DNA of 64,000 nt from Caulobacter sp031457805 (GTDB lineage: Bacteria; Pseudomonadota; Alphaproteobacteria; Caulobacterales; Caulobacteraceae): assembly GCF_031457805.1 (NCBI RefSeq), contig NZ_JAVDXI010000001.1, positions 989,875 through 1,053,874 of the forward strand, written 5' to 3'. The notes beneath the pieces were generated by a model that saw only the letters and a program-made list of their open reading frames with translations, ran no database searches and had not been told where the DNA came from. How positions within the stretch are numbered: position 1 is the first letter of the stretch; every line of letters begins with the position of its first letter. The position numbers were made by a program, and so were the translations under genes. Shown here piece by piece: positions 25,148-33,764 of this stretch.

Positions 25148-25936
25148 TTGGAACAGCAGTTCTTGACTATTGACCAAATTTGGGTCGCTTCGACCCTCAT
25201 CTTAGCGCCCTTCATTGGCAGCTTCATTGGGCTCTTGACGCTTCGCCTGCCGGCGGATCGTCCCTGGGTCATGTCGAGGTCGGCTTGCGACACCTGTAAG
25301 CGCCCCCTTGGGATTGTCGACCTTCTCCCCGTTATCAGCTTCCTGATCTTGCGAGGACGATGCAGAAACTGTCACGCCGCTATTCCGCTGCGTTACCTGT
25401 TGCTGGAGGTAGGATGTCTGCTCATCGCCCTGTGGAGCGCGATCATCTACCCCGGCGCGATGGTTCTCGTGACAGCGCTCCTGGGCTGGTCGCTGCTTTT
25501 GATCGCGACTATCGACGCTGAGCACCTTTGGTTGCCCGACAAACTGACCCTGCCACTCGGCGCCCTAGGGGTCCTGTTTACGATAGGCGTGGGCCAGGCC
25601 CCCCTGTGGACACCGCTGCTAGGCGCGATAGTGGGTTACGGCGTACTGGCCAGCGTCGCCTGGCTCTACAAGTCACTCCGCGGCTTTGAAGGCATGGGCG
25701 GCGGCGATCCGCGCCTGATGGGGGCCATTGGAGCCTGGGTTGGCTGGCAAGGCGTGCCATCCGTGCTGGTCTGGTCCTGCGTTGCGGGCCTCAGCTTCGC
25801 AATCGCTCAGGCGATTGTTCACCGTCGTTTTTCATCACGCCAACCGCTTCCATTTGGAACTTTTTTGGCGATCGGCGGCTGGCTCACCTGGCTATGGGGT
25901 CCGCTTCACACGCTCCTAGCCTGGAACTCATTCTGA
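25148..25936 (+). CDS. gspO: Type 4 prepilin leader peptidase (GspO-like)
   Basis: 262 residues, eight-helix membrane protease that cleaves and N-methylates pseudopilins. The first cytoplasmic loop has two CxxC pairs (CDTCKRPLG and CRNC). The catalytic Asp are in IATIDAEHLWLPD and in GMGGGDPRLMGA (GxGD motif). A TTG start at 25148 is used because an in-frame stop lies 9 nt upstream. Expected substrates are GspG-K of the adjacent operon. Confidence 0.9.
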   Translation: MEQQFLTIDQIWVASTLILAPFIGSFIGLLTLRLPADRPWVMSRSACDTCKRPLGIVDLLPVISFLILRGRCRNCHAAIPLRYLLLEVGCLLIALWSAIIYPGAMVLVTALLGWSLLLIATIDAEHLWLPDKLTLPLGALGVLFTIGVGQAPLWTPLLGAIVGYGVLASVAWLYKSLRGFEGMGGGDPRLMGAIGAWVGWQGVPSVLVWSCVAGLSFAIAQAIVHRRFSSRQPLPFGTFLAIGGWLTWLWGPLHTLLAWNSF

Positions 25937-25976
25937 TCTCAACGAGGATCGCCAGCTCTTGGAAACGAAATAGGTT

Positions 25977-26687
25977 TCACGTCACCCGGCCAGTCACCGT
26001 CCGCCGCGCGCCTGTCGCATCTCGTTGAAAGCCACCGGTGACAAGGGCCTGGACGAGATCCGGATCGGTCGTCGTCGCCGACATCTCGAGCTGATAGCGA
26101 CCATCTTTTTCCAAACGACCGACCAGGGTCAGATCGGTCGCGCCGGCCTTGCCGCTGAGGGTTGCGATCCAGCTATCGGACCGACAGGCCGACACCCCGC
26201 TGAGCACGCTGCCGCTCAGGGGCCCCTCGCCGATCAGGCGCAGCCGGATCTCGCCGCCCGCCCGTGCGCAGCGTCCCTTGCGGAACACCGCCGTGGTGTC
26301 GCGAAAGGCCACATCGCCGCTGAGCGGCAAGCCCAGGAGGGCAAGGTCCAGGCTGGTGCGAAGGTTGAGCCGCTCCACGCCCCTTTCGCGCCCCGCCAGC
26401 AAGAGGACGGCGCGTTGGTCCGGGCCGCCGTTGCCGCGCCGGAGACTCATGCGGACCTGACCGGTGAGCAAAGTCAACGGATTGAGCCCGCCCTTCCAGC
26501 TACCGATCGGCGTGCCGGACAGCGTGACGTGGTTCAGACGGCCGGCCCAGACCACGCCGCTGACGCCGGCTGCGCCCACCACCGAAGATCCGGCTAGACC
26601 CTTGGTCAGCAGACGCATCGGCGCGAAGACGAGGACCATGACGAGGGTGGCGACGGCCAGAACCACCAAGAGAAGGCGATTGCTCAT
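25977..26687 (-). CDS. gspN: Type II secretion protein GspN
   Basis: 236 residues with an N-terminal TM helix (LLLVVLAVATLVMVLVFAPM) and a periplasmic beta-rich domain with VVWAGRLNHVTLSGTPIGSW. Last gene of the gsp operon, 4-nt overlap with gspM. An optional T2SS component, possibly in the inner-membrane platform. Confidence 0.85.
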   Translation of the reverse strand: MSNRLLLVVLAVATLVMVLVFAPMRLLTKGLAGSSVVGAAGVSGVVWAGRLNHVTLSGTPIGSWKGGLNPLTLLTGQVRMSLRRGNGGPDQRAVLLLAGRERGVERLNLRTSLDLALLGLPLSGDVAFRDTTAVFRKGRCARAGGEIRLRLIGEGPLSGSVLSGVSACRSDSWIATLSGKAGATDLTLVGRLEKDGRYQLEMSATTTDPDLVQALVTGGFQRDATGARRTVTGRVT

Positions 26688-27160
26688 GGGGCGACGCGCG
26701 CGAAGGTGATCTCGACCTGGATCAGACCGTTGTCGAGACGGGAAGCGGTAAAATCGGTGACTTTGGCGCCCCTTTCGCGCTCAAGCGCTGCGACCCAAGG
26801 CAAGAGAATCTTGGAGTCGATGGCGGCGATCCAGATGGTGAAGCGCCCATTGGCGTCCTGGCGATGACGTGCGATCGGCAGGCCAACTCGGTTGGCGGCG
26901 GCCTCTACCACCGCCTGAGGCGAGGCTCCGCCGGCCGCCGCGTGACCAGCCCCAGGGGCGAGACGGCGCAGGGTCACCAGTTGCGTCACCGACTTATCCA
27001 TGCGGGCCCGTGCGGATTTGGCGGCCGACTGGAGAGGCATGGCCACGCCATACCAGCCGACCACCCCGATAAGCGCAGCGATCATCACCGCCAGAAGCCC
27101 CTGCTCTCGCCCGGTTCGCCCGGTCCACCAGAGACGGGCGGCGTCTAGTCGTCCGTTCAT
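26684..27160 (-). CDS. gspM: Type II secretion protein GspM
   Basis: 158 residues: WTGRTGREQGLLAVMIAALIGVVGWYGV gives one TM helix; the periplasmic part has VTLRRLAPG and VEAAANRVGLPI. Inner-membrane platform component that partners GspL. Overlaps gspL by 4 nt. Confidence 0.87.
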   Translation of the reverse strand: MNGRLDAARLWWTGRTGREQGLLAVMIAALIGVVGWYGVAMPLQSAAKSARARMDKSVTQLVTLRRLAPGAGHAAAGGASPQAVVEAAANRVGLPIARHRQDANGRFTIWIAAIDSKILLPWVAALERERGAKVTDFTASRLDNGLIQVEITFARVAP

Positions 27161-28248
27161 GGCTTTCTCCTGATGATAAGATCGCTGCTGATACGCCCGC
27201 CCTCGCTGGCGGTGCTCTGCTCGGTCAACTCGAGCCCGAGGCGCTTGGCCCCCAGGCGCAGTTGGTCCAGGTCCGAGTAGTTCGCATAACCGATCGTCGA
27301 GCGGATCGTCCCTTCTTCGCCATAGACCAAGGTGTCGAGGCTCACGCCCGGCGCCCCCTCGACGATACTCAGGTAACGGGCTGCAAGCTCGCTAAAACCT
27401 TGATCGCTCTGACTCGCCGCCAACCGGGTCACCGCGTAGCCCGCCGCGTCTTCATAGCGAGACGCCTGGGGCACCAGAGAGACCGCCAGCTTGGCGGCCC
27501 GACGCTCAAGGGTGCTCGCCGTCCACTGATCGTGGGCGATCTCGGCGATCAGCAGCAGCAGCGGCGAGAGCACCGCCGCCGCCGCCAAAACCCCCAGACG
27601 CTTCACCCCGCCCCGCTCCCTGGACGACCGTACGGCGAAGCGCCCTTGCAGCAGGTTTACGGCCGGAGACCGGGCGCCGGCGATCAAGTGCGCATCGAGA
27701 TCCTTGCCGTCGATGTAGCGATGCTGGCGGTTCTCGAACAGCAGGGCGGCCAGATCCGGATCGGCGCTAAGCGCCTTGCCGGGCTCCCGCATCGCCAAGC
27801 GCCCTCCTAGTTGTCCGACGACCAAGCCGCCTTCCTCATCTTCCGGCAGCAGAAGATAGTCCGGAACAACAGCCTGAACCGTCAATCCGAGCGCCCCGGC
27901 GGCGTCGAGCCAGGCTTGCAGTTTTGCGCGGGCCGTCCAGGCGACGAGCGTTCGCCCGGCCTCGTCGGTGCGGCCGACGGCGATGTGCAAGTCGTCGCCC
28001 CCAAGCGCCACCTCGTCCTCCAGGCGGAAGGCGGCCGCCGAGCGCGCCTGGGCGGCGCTGCCAAGCGGCAGGTCCATCCAGCGCGCCACGACGTCCTCCC
28101 CTGGGGCCACGACGATCACCGGACCAACCTCATCCAGACGCTCGTCAGCGGCCAAAGCACGCCGGGTGACCGACAGGCCGTAGTCCTGAAGCAGGTGCGC
28201 CGGCGCGTCGGGTCCGGCGGGCAGGATCAAAAGACTGAGGAGGGTCAT
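27157..28248 (-). CDS. gspL: Type II secretion protein GspL
   Basis: Start at ATG 28248, which overlaps the gspK stop as ATGA. Cytoplasmic actin-like domain (VARWMDLPLGSAAQARSAAAF, VVPDYLLLPEDEEGGLVVGQ), TM helix at about residue 240 (VLAAAAVLSPLLLLIAEIA), short periplasmic ferredoxin-like domain. Links the GspE ATPase to the platform. Confidence 0.88.
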   Translation of the reverse strand: MTLLSLLILPAGPDAPAHLLQDYGLSVTRRALAADERLDEVGPVIVVAPGEDVVARWMDLPLGSAAQARSAAAFRLEDEVALGGDDLHIAVGRTDEAGRTLVAWTARAKLQAWLDAAGALGLTVQAVVPDYLLLPEDEEGGLVVGQLGGRLAMREPGKALSADPDLAALLFENRQHRYIDGKDLDAHLIAGARSPAVNLLQGRFAVRSSRERGGVKRLGVLAAAAVLSPLLLLIAEIAHDQWTASTLERRAAKLAVSLVPQASRYEDAAGYAVTRLAASQSDQGFSELAARYLSIVEGAPGVSLDTLVYGEEGTIRSTIGYANYSDLDQLRLGAKRLGLELTEQSTASEGGRISSDLIIRRKP

Positions 28249-29219
28249 TCTTCGGGCGTCCAACGTCGGGCGGCGAGGATCACCTGGCTGGCCGACGGCG
28301 TTTCGAAAAGGGCGGTCATAGAGACCGGCATGTCGGCGAAGACGACTTGGCTGTCCAAGGCGAAAAACCGGGTCCGGAATTTGATCTGGTCGCGAACTAC
28401 GTCACCAGGCGGCGTGGCGACGAGCGCCTGCTGCCCCCAGAACGCCTGAGCGTCCGGCCAACCGCTCGCGGGACGAGCGGACAACACGCGGGCGGCCGTT
28501 TCGCGGCCGATCCGACCCTCCGTTAGCGCCGCGAGCAGCAGGGCCCGTTCGGGCGGCAGAGTGTTGACGTTAATCGGCGAAAGATCTGTGGTCGGCAGCG
28601 CGCAGACATAGGGGCGCAGCGCCGTGTAGACGCTCGGGGTGAAACCCCGGATCGCCCGCAGCTCACTGACCTCTGCCAGCGGGCCGCCGGCGGTGCGATA
28701 GGGCTGGGCCAATTGCGCGTAGCCCCGGTCCTCGGCATCGGCGCGGCCCACGTCGTTGCTGTCCATCCAGTCGGTCAGGTTTTCCGCGAGCTCCGGCCCG
28801 CCGGCGACCCCCACCAGGGACAGCAGGGTCGCAAACTGCCGAACCCCGAGCTCGCGCCGGCGGAAGGGCTCGCCCTGATTGGCCTCGACCACGCTGTTGA
28901 GATTGAAGCAGCCGGTGGCGTCGGTCAGCCTAACTTCCATGCGACCCTGCTCGATTGGGAAGGCGATCACCCGCCCGTTCCAGCCGCCCTCGAGCGTGGT
29001 CTTGCCCGCGTCGCGGTCCATCAACTGCGCGATGCGGATGCGGGCCAGTTGCTCAGCGCCCAAGGCGTACCATTGGGCCTGGCTGGCGATCCGCGCGTTG
29101 AGCGTCCTGCGAACGCCGAACCGGATGTCGTCCAGCACGCCGACCGCGATCACCGAAATCACCGCGACCATCAGCATGACCGTCAGCAGCGCCGCGCCCC
29201 TTTCGTGCTCACGCCTCAT
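28245..29219 (-). CDS. gspK: Minor pseudopilin GspK
   Basis: 324 residues; N-terminal ERGAALLTVMLMVAVISVIA without the Glu+5 typical of other pseudopilins, as usual for GspK, and a large globular domain (ATGCFNLNSVV, NLTDWMDSNDVGRADAEDRGY). Tip-complex protein. Overlaps its neighbours by 4 nt. Confidence 0.92.
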   Translation of the reverse strand: MRREHERGAALLTVMLMVAVISVIAVGVLDDIRFGVRRTLNARIASQAQWYALGAEQLARIRIAQLMDRDAGKTTLEGGWNGRVIAFPIEQGRMEVRLTDATGCFNLNSVVEANQGEPFRRRELGVRQFATLLSLVGVAGGPELAENLTDWMDSNDVGRADAEDRGYAQLAQPYRTAGGPLAEVSELRAIRGFTPSVYTALRPYVCALPTTDLSPINVNTLPPERALLLAALTEGRIGRETAARVLSARPASGWPDAQAFWGQQALVATPPGDVVRDQIKFRTRFFALDSQVVFADMPVSMTALFETPSASQVILAARRWTPEE

Positions 29220-29806
29220 CGCCCCTCTCCCGAGGTGAGGAACAGCTGGTCGATCTCGCCAAGATCCTTGAGCTTCATGGTCAGGCGGACGGCGGCGGGA
29301 ATGTCCGCCGTGGCCTCGCCCCGCCAGGTCGGCCGCCAGACGCCATCAAAGAGATAGGCCGACTGGATGCTTTCAACGCCGGTGAGCAGCACCTGGGCGG
29401 GGCCAAGCCGGGCGCCGTCGAGCGCGGGACGCGCGCGGCGCTCCAGACGCCCCTCAACGAGGGCGTACTCGACATACTGCAGCGAGGCGCGCGGCGCCTG
29501 GTCGGAATTTTCGTAGCCGCGTCGCGCAAAGGCCAGCAAAGGGCCTCCGGCGGCCCAGGGACTGACGCCGGCGAAGGCGGTCAGCGCCGGCAAGCCATCC
29601 TCGCCGCGCGTCCTGCGGGCGGCCGCCTGCGAGAGGTCTGCCTTGAGGACCGCGCGCATGCGCTGCAACTCGGCATAGCGCTCCACGCGAACCCGGACGG
29701 CGGTCTGGTTGTTGAGCGTCGAACTCATCACCGCCACACCGGCGGCGGTGATGAGCGCGAAGATCAGCAGCGCCACCATCATCTCGATCAGGGTGAAGCC
29801 CTTCAT
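29216..29806 (-). CDS. gspJ: Minor pseudopilin GspJ
   Basis: 196 residues with a very short leader and MKGFTLIEMMVALLIFALI (cleavage after Gly3, Glu+5 present). Globular domain has VLLTGVESIQSAYLFDGVWR. Pseudopilus tip component, coupled to gspI and gspK. Confidence 0.92.
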   Translation of the reverse strand: MKGFTLIEMMVALLIFALITAAGVAVMSSTLNNQTAVRVRVERYAELQRMRAVLKADLSQAAARRTRGEDGLPALTAFAGVSPWAAGGPLLAFARRGYENSDQAPRASLQYVEYALVEGRLERRARPALDGARLGPAQVLLTGVESIQSAYLFDGVWRPTWRGEATADIPAAVRLTMKLKDLGEIDQLFLTSGEGR

Positions 29807-30186
29807 CGGGCCGCCCTGAACAGGGTCGCCGCCGCCGCCGGCTGGCGGCTGTTGGGCGACATGACCGCGATGTCGACGCGCACAATTGCCGGGTCATCGG
29901 TACGGCTCACCTGACGCGTCCACAGCCAAGGACGGCCGGCCACCCGTTCGGCGCCGGAGACCCGGCCCAGCGCCGGCGGTACGACACTGGTGAGCGCCTC
30001 GATGGCGCGATTGTCCAGAACCACCTCGGCCAGGATGCGATCCTGCAGGCGGCCGCTGGCGCGCGTGTTCTCGCCCGCGAGATTGAGCAAGGCCAGCACG
30101 GCCAGGCTGAAGATCGCCAGGGCGACCAGCAGCTCGATCAGCGTGAAGCCGGCTTCAGAGCGCTTGGGCGACATGGACGGCCACAT
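29803..30186 (-). CDS. gspI: Minor pseudopilin GspI
   Basis: 127 residues; prepilin cleavage site EAG/FTLIELLVALAIFSLAVLA. Start at 30186 overlaps gspH; ATG 30174 (MSPKRSEAG) is an equally good alternative with a shorter leader. Typical small GspI domain with ASGRLQDRILAEVVLDNRAI. Confidence 0.9.
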   Translation of the reverse strand: MWPSMSPKRSEAGFTLIELLVALAIFSLAVLALLNLAGENTRASGRLQDRILAEVVLDNRAIEALTSVVPPALGRVSGAERVAGRPWLWTRQVSRTDDPAIVRVDIAVMSPNSRQPAAAATLFRAAR

Positions 30187-30643
30187 TTCCGGCGACGTCT
30201 ATACTGACCACATAGCCAGAGCCGCCGCGCCCCAGGGTGAATTCGGCGCCGCTGGCCTGACCGGTCGGCTCGAAGATCACCGCCGTTTCACCGTCGCGGC
30301 CCGAGACGCGAGTGTCTTCCACCCACGCCGTAGTTACGAACGGCGCCGTGTCGAGCGCGCGCCACGCCCGGCCATCGCGGATGTCGAAGCGATAGTCGAC
30401 GGATGAGACATTGACCCGCACCTGGCGATTGACCATCAGAGACTCCTCGCGCGCGCGTAGCAGCCGCGCGGCGAACCGTGCGCTCTCTTGCGACAGCGAC
30501 ATCTTCCCGTCGGGCAAGGTCAGGATCACCGCGGTGGCCAGCAAGCCCATGATCATCAGGACGACCATGAGTTCGACCAGGGTGAAGCCCGCCCGCGCGA
30601 CGCGACGCGTCTTGGCTGGTCTGGCGTCAGCTCCAGTTGCCAA
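30155..30643 (-). CDS. gspH: Minor pseudopilin GspH
   Basis: Prepilin motif ARAG/FTLVELMVVLMIMGLLA. I place the start at TTG 30643, with AAGGA upstream and overlapping the end of gspG; a far longer upstream frame would read through gspG and has no conserved residues. The globular domain contains RLLRAREESLMVNRQVRV. 162 residues. Confidence 0.82.
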   Translation of the reverse strand: MATGADARPAKTRRVARAGFTLVELMVVLMIMGLLATAVILTLPDGKMSLSQESARFAARLLRAREESLMVNRQVRVNVSSVDYRFDIRDGRAWRALDTAPFVTTAWVEDTRVSGRDGETAVIFEPTGQASGAEFTLGRGGSGYVVSIDVAGNVAVHVAQAL

Positions 30644-31079
30644 TGTCGGCGTCCTTGCCTTCGCCACCCTCGCGGCCGTCCGCGCCGAACGAGTAGACAT
30701 CGATCGCGCCGTGCGCGCCCGGGGCGCGGTACTGGTAGTCGTTGCCCCACGGATCCTTGGGCAGGCGGCGGATGTAGCCGCCTTCACGATAGCGATCGAC
30801 CTGGGTCAGGCCGGCGGGCGGGGTCACCAAGGCCTGCAGGCCTTGCTCGGTGGTCGGGAAGGTAAAGTTATCGAGGCGATAGCTTTCCAGGGCCTGTTCC
30901 AGGACCGACACGTCGGCCCGCGCCTTACCCTTCATGGCCTTTTCCTGGTTGGGCAGGACGTTGATCGCCACGACCGTGGCCAGCAGGCCCAGGATGACGA
31001 TGACCACCATCATCTCCACCAGCGTGAAGCCGGCGCGGCGGGCCCGGCGGCGTCTCGTCTCGGGATCGAGGTTCGGCAT
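30627..31079 (-). CDS. gspG: Major pseudopilin GspG
   Basis: 150 residues: RAG/FTLVEMMVVIVILGLLATVVAINVL with Glu+5, then the GspG signatures LESYRLDNFTFPTTEQGLQAL and LPKDPWGNDYQYR and calcium-site-like FGADGREGGEG. Assembles the pseudopilus piston. Eleven nt after gspF. Confidence 0.95.
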   Translation of the reverse strand: MPNLDPETRRRRARRAGFTLVEMMVVIVILGLLATVVAINVLPNQEKAMKGKARADVSVLEQALESYRLDNFTFPTTEQGLQALVTPPAGLTQVDRYREGGYIRRLPKDPWGNDYQYRAPGAHGAIDVYSFGADGREGGEGKDADIGNWS

Positions 31080-31090
31080 GACTTGGCTTC

Positions 31091-32302
31091 CTAGTTCAAG
31101 GCGAGATTGTTGATCTGCAGAATCGGCAGCAGGATCGAGAGCACGATCGTGGCGACCACCCCGCCCAGCAGCACGATGATGGCCGGTTCGAGCAAGCTCA
31201 GCAGCGTGGCGGTGAAGGTCTCGAACTCGCGTTCCAGATAGTCGGCCGCCCGCGTCAGCATCGCCTCGACGCGTCCGCTGCTCTCGCCGCTGGCCGTCAT
31301 GTAGACGAGCACCGGCGGAAAGACCTCGGCCCGGCGCATGGCCACCGACAGCGCGCCGCCTTCACGGATGGCAGCGATCATGTCGTCGAGCGCGGCTTGC
31401 AGCACGGCGTTGCGCACCGTGCCCGCCGTCAGGATCAGGCCCTCAAGCATGGGCAGCCCGCTGGCGACCATGGTGGCGAGCGTCCTGGCCAGTCGTGCGG
31501 CGTGCACGTCCCGGATCAGGCGGCCGATCATCGGCAGGCGCAGCAGCCAGCGGTCGACGGCCAGCTTGAAGAGCCGATGACGCAGGGCGCGGAGAAAGGC
31601 GAATATGGCGATCGTCGCGCTGGCCACGATCAACCAGCCGAAGGTCTGCAGGCCGGTCGACAGGCCGATCACCAGGCGGGTCAGCAACGGCAGGGTCTGG
31701 CCCATCGAGTCAAACTGCTCGACCACCTTGGGAATGACGAATACCATCAGGGCTGCGACGACCAGACAGGCGACCACCGCCAGAACGATCGGATAGACGA
31801 GGGCCGTGGTGATCTTGGCCCGGACCTGCTGCTGTTGCTCCAGCAGATCGGCCAGGCGCTCCAGGATCGCCGGCAGGGCGCCAGACGACTCGCCGGCCGC
31901 CACCATGGCGCGGTAAAGCGGCGGAAAGGCCTTGGCGGGACGGGCCATGGCGTCCGAGAGACGATAGCCCTCCAGCAGGGCGGCGTGAACCTCGCCAATC
32001 ACCTGCTTCAGTTTCGGCTTGTCGGCCTGCAGGGCGATGGTGCGCAGCGCCTCTTCCAGCGTCGAGACCGAGGTCAGGGTCGCCAGCTGGCGCGTGAACA
32101 TCGACCGGTCCTTGGCGCTGAGACCCTGCCCCCAGGCGAGGCGCCCGGCGCTGACCGGCTTGGCGACCGAGGCCATGATCTTGACCGGCGCCAGGCACTT
32201 TCGTTGCAGCTGGTCGGCGGCGGCGGCCTCGTCGACGGCCTTCAGGTGGCCGCGACGCGTGCGACCGGCCAGATCGAGAGCCACATAGTCAAAGCTCGCC
32301 AT
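31091..32302 (-). CDS. gspF: Type II secretion inner-membrane protein GspF
   Basis: 403 residues, two GspF repeats each with cytoplasmic helices and TM segments: LATLTSVSTLEEALRTIA, AMVAAGESSGALPAILERLA, then LARTLATMVASGLPMLEGL, YMTASGESSGRVEAML and the C-terminal TM region ending in QINNLALN. Overlaps gspE by 14 nt. Confidence 0.95.
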   Translation of the reverse strand: MASFDYVALDLAGRTRRGHLKAVDEAAAADQLQRKCLAPVKIMASVAKPVSAGRLAWGQGLSAKDRSMFTRQLATLTSVSTLEEALRTIALQADKPKLKQVIGEVHAALLEGYRLSDAMARPAKAFPPLYRAMVAAGESSGALPAILERLADLLEQQQQVRAKITTALVYPIVLAVVACLVVAALMVFVIPKVVEQFDSMGQTLPLLTRLVIGLSTGLQTFGWLIVASATIAIFAFLRALRHRLFKLAVDRWLLRLPMIGRLIRDVHAARLARTLATMVASGLPMLEGLILTAGTVRNAVLQAALDDMIAAIREGGALSVAMRRAEVFPPVLVYMTASGESSGRVEAMLTRAADYLEREFETFTATLLSLLEPAIIVLLGGVVATIVLSILLPILQINNLALN

Positions 32303-33764
32303 CGCGCGCTCCTTGACCCGTGATCCTGAGCGCCTCCTCCACCGTCGTCAGGCCGGCCAGAACGTAGTTCCGCGCCTCCTGCCCTAGGCGGCGATCCAGA
32401 CCCGCCTCGGTGATCTCCTGCTCGCTGGCCGAACTGCCGATCAGGCGGCGCAGATGATCGTCGACGCGCAATGCCTCATAGACGCCGATCCGGCCCTGAT
32501 AGCCGGTGTGGCCGCAGCGGGCGCAGCCGACGGGGCGATACAGGATCTCGCCCTCGGGCAGGCCCACCAGGGCCGCCGTCGCGGCGTCGGCCGGTTCTGG
32601 CGTGCGGCAATGCTCGCACAGGCGACGCACCAGGCGCTGGGCGATGACCAGGCGCAGGGTCGAGGCCAACAGGAAGGGCTCGACGCCCATGTCGCGCAGA
32701 CGCACCACCGCGCCCGCCGCGTCATTCGTGTGGACCGTCGATAGGACCAAGTGGCCTGTCAGGCTGGCCTGGACGGCGATCTGGGCGGTCTCGGAGTCAC
32801 GGATTTCCCCGACCATCACCACATCGGGGTCCTGGCGCAGGATGGCGCGCAGGCCCGCCGCGAAGGTCATGCCGACCTTGGTGTTGACCTGGGTCTGGCC
32901 GATGCCGTGCACGGCGTATTCGACCGGGTCCTCGATGGTCAGGATGTTGCGGCTGTTGTCGTTCAGCACGGCCAAGGCCGCGTAGAGCGTCGTCGTCTTG
33001 CCCGAGCCCGTGGGGCCGGTGACCAGGATAATCCCGTGCGGCTCACGCACGGCGGTCTCCAGCGCGCTCAGCACGTCGGCCGACATGCCAAGGTCGGATA
33101 GACGCAGCCCCGCCTGGTCCTTGTCGAGGATCCGCATCACCACCCGCTCGCCCATGCGGGCAGGCAGGGTCGAGACGCGGACGTCTAGGCTCTTGCCGCC
33201 CAGGGCCAGCGAGATCCGGCCGTCCTGCGGCACGCGCTTTTCGGCGATGTCCAGCTTAGCCATGACCTTGACCCGCGACACCAGCATGGCGGCGATGCGC
33301 GGCGAGAGGCTTAGCACCTCGGTCAGCACGCCGTCGATCCGAAGCCGGACGATGAGCGCCTTTTCGAAGGGCTCGATATGGATGTCCGAAGCGCCCAGGC
33401 GCACGGCCTCGGCGATCAGGCCGTTGATCAGGCGGATGACCGGGGCGTCGTCCTGCGGGTCGAGCAGGTCGGCCGCAGCGGGCATGTCCTCGAGCAGAAG
33501 ACCAAGCCCGCCGTCCAGGTCCAGACTATCGGCGCTGGAGGCGGTGGCCAGACCCGCGCCGGCATAGACCTCCGAGAACTTACGGTCGAACACCGGGGCG
33601 GTCATCGGCTCGATCGCCAGCGGCGCGCCGACCGCCCGGCGAATCTCGACCAGCGCCATCGGGTCATAGCCCTCGCGCACGCCGATCACCGCTCGCTCGC
33701 CCAGGGACAGCAGCACGACCCCGTTTCGCTTGGCGAAGCCGTAGGCGAGCATCGGGGTGGTCAT
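32289..33764 (-). CDS. gspE: Type II secretion ATPase GspE
   Basis: 491 residues. N1/N2 domains, then Walker A GPTGSGKTTTLYA near residue 250, Asp box TIEDPVEYAV, Walker B and His box VGEIRDSETAQIAVQASLTGHLVLSTVHTND, and a zinc tetracysteine (CEHC ... CARCGHTGYQGR). Cytoplasmic motor of the T2SS. Overlaps gspD by 4 nt. Confidence 0.96.
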   Translation of the reverse strand: MTTPMLAYGFAKRNGVVLLSLGERAVIGVREGYDPMALVEIRRAVGAPLAIEPMTAPVFDRKFSEVYAGAGLATASSADSLDLDGGLGLLLEDMPAAADLLDPQDDAPVIRLINGLIAEAVRLGASDIHIEPFEKALIVRLRIDGVLTEVLSLSPRIAAMLVSRVKVMAKLDIAEKRVPQDGRISLALGGKSLDVRVSTLPARMGERVVMRILDKDQAGLRLSDLGMSADVLSALETAVREPHGIILVTGPTGSGKTTTLYAALAVLNDNSRNILTIEDPVEYAVHGIGQTQVNTKVGMTFAAGLRAILRQDPDVVMVGEIRDSETAQIAVQASLTGHLVLSTVHTNDAAGAVVRLRDMGVEPFLLASTLRLVIAQRLVRRLCEHCRTPEPADAATAALVGLPEGEILYRPVGCARCGHTGYQGRIGVYEALRVDDHLRRLIGSSASEQEITEAGLDRRLGQEARNYVLAGLTTVEEALRITGQGARDGEL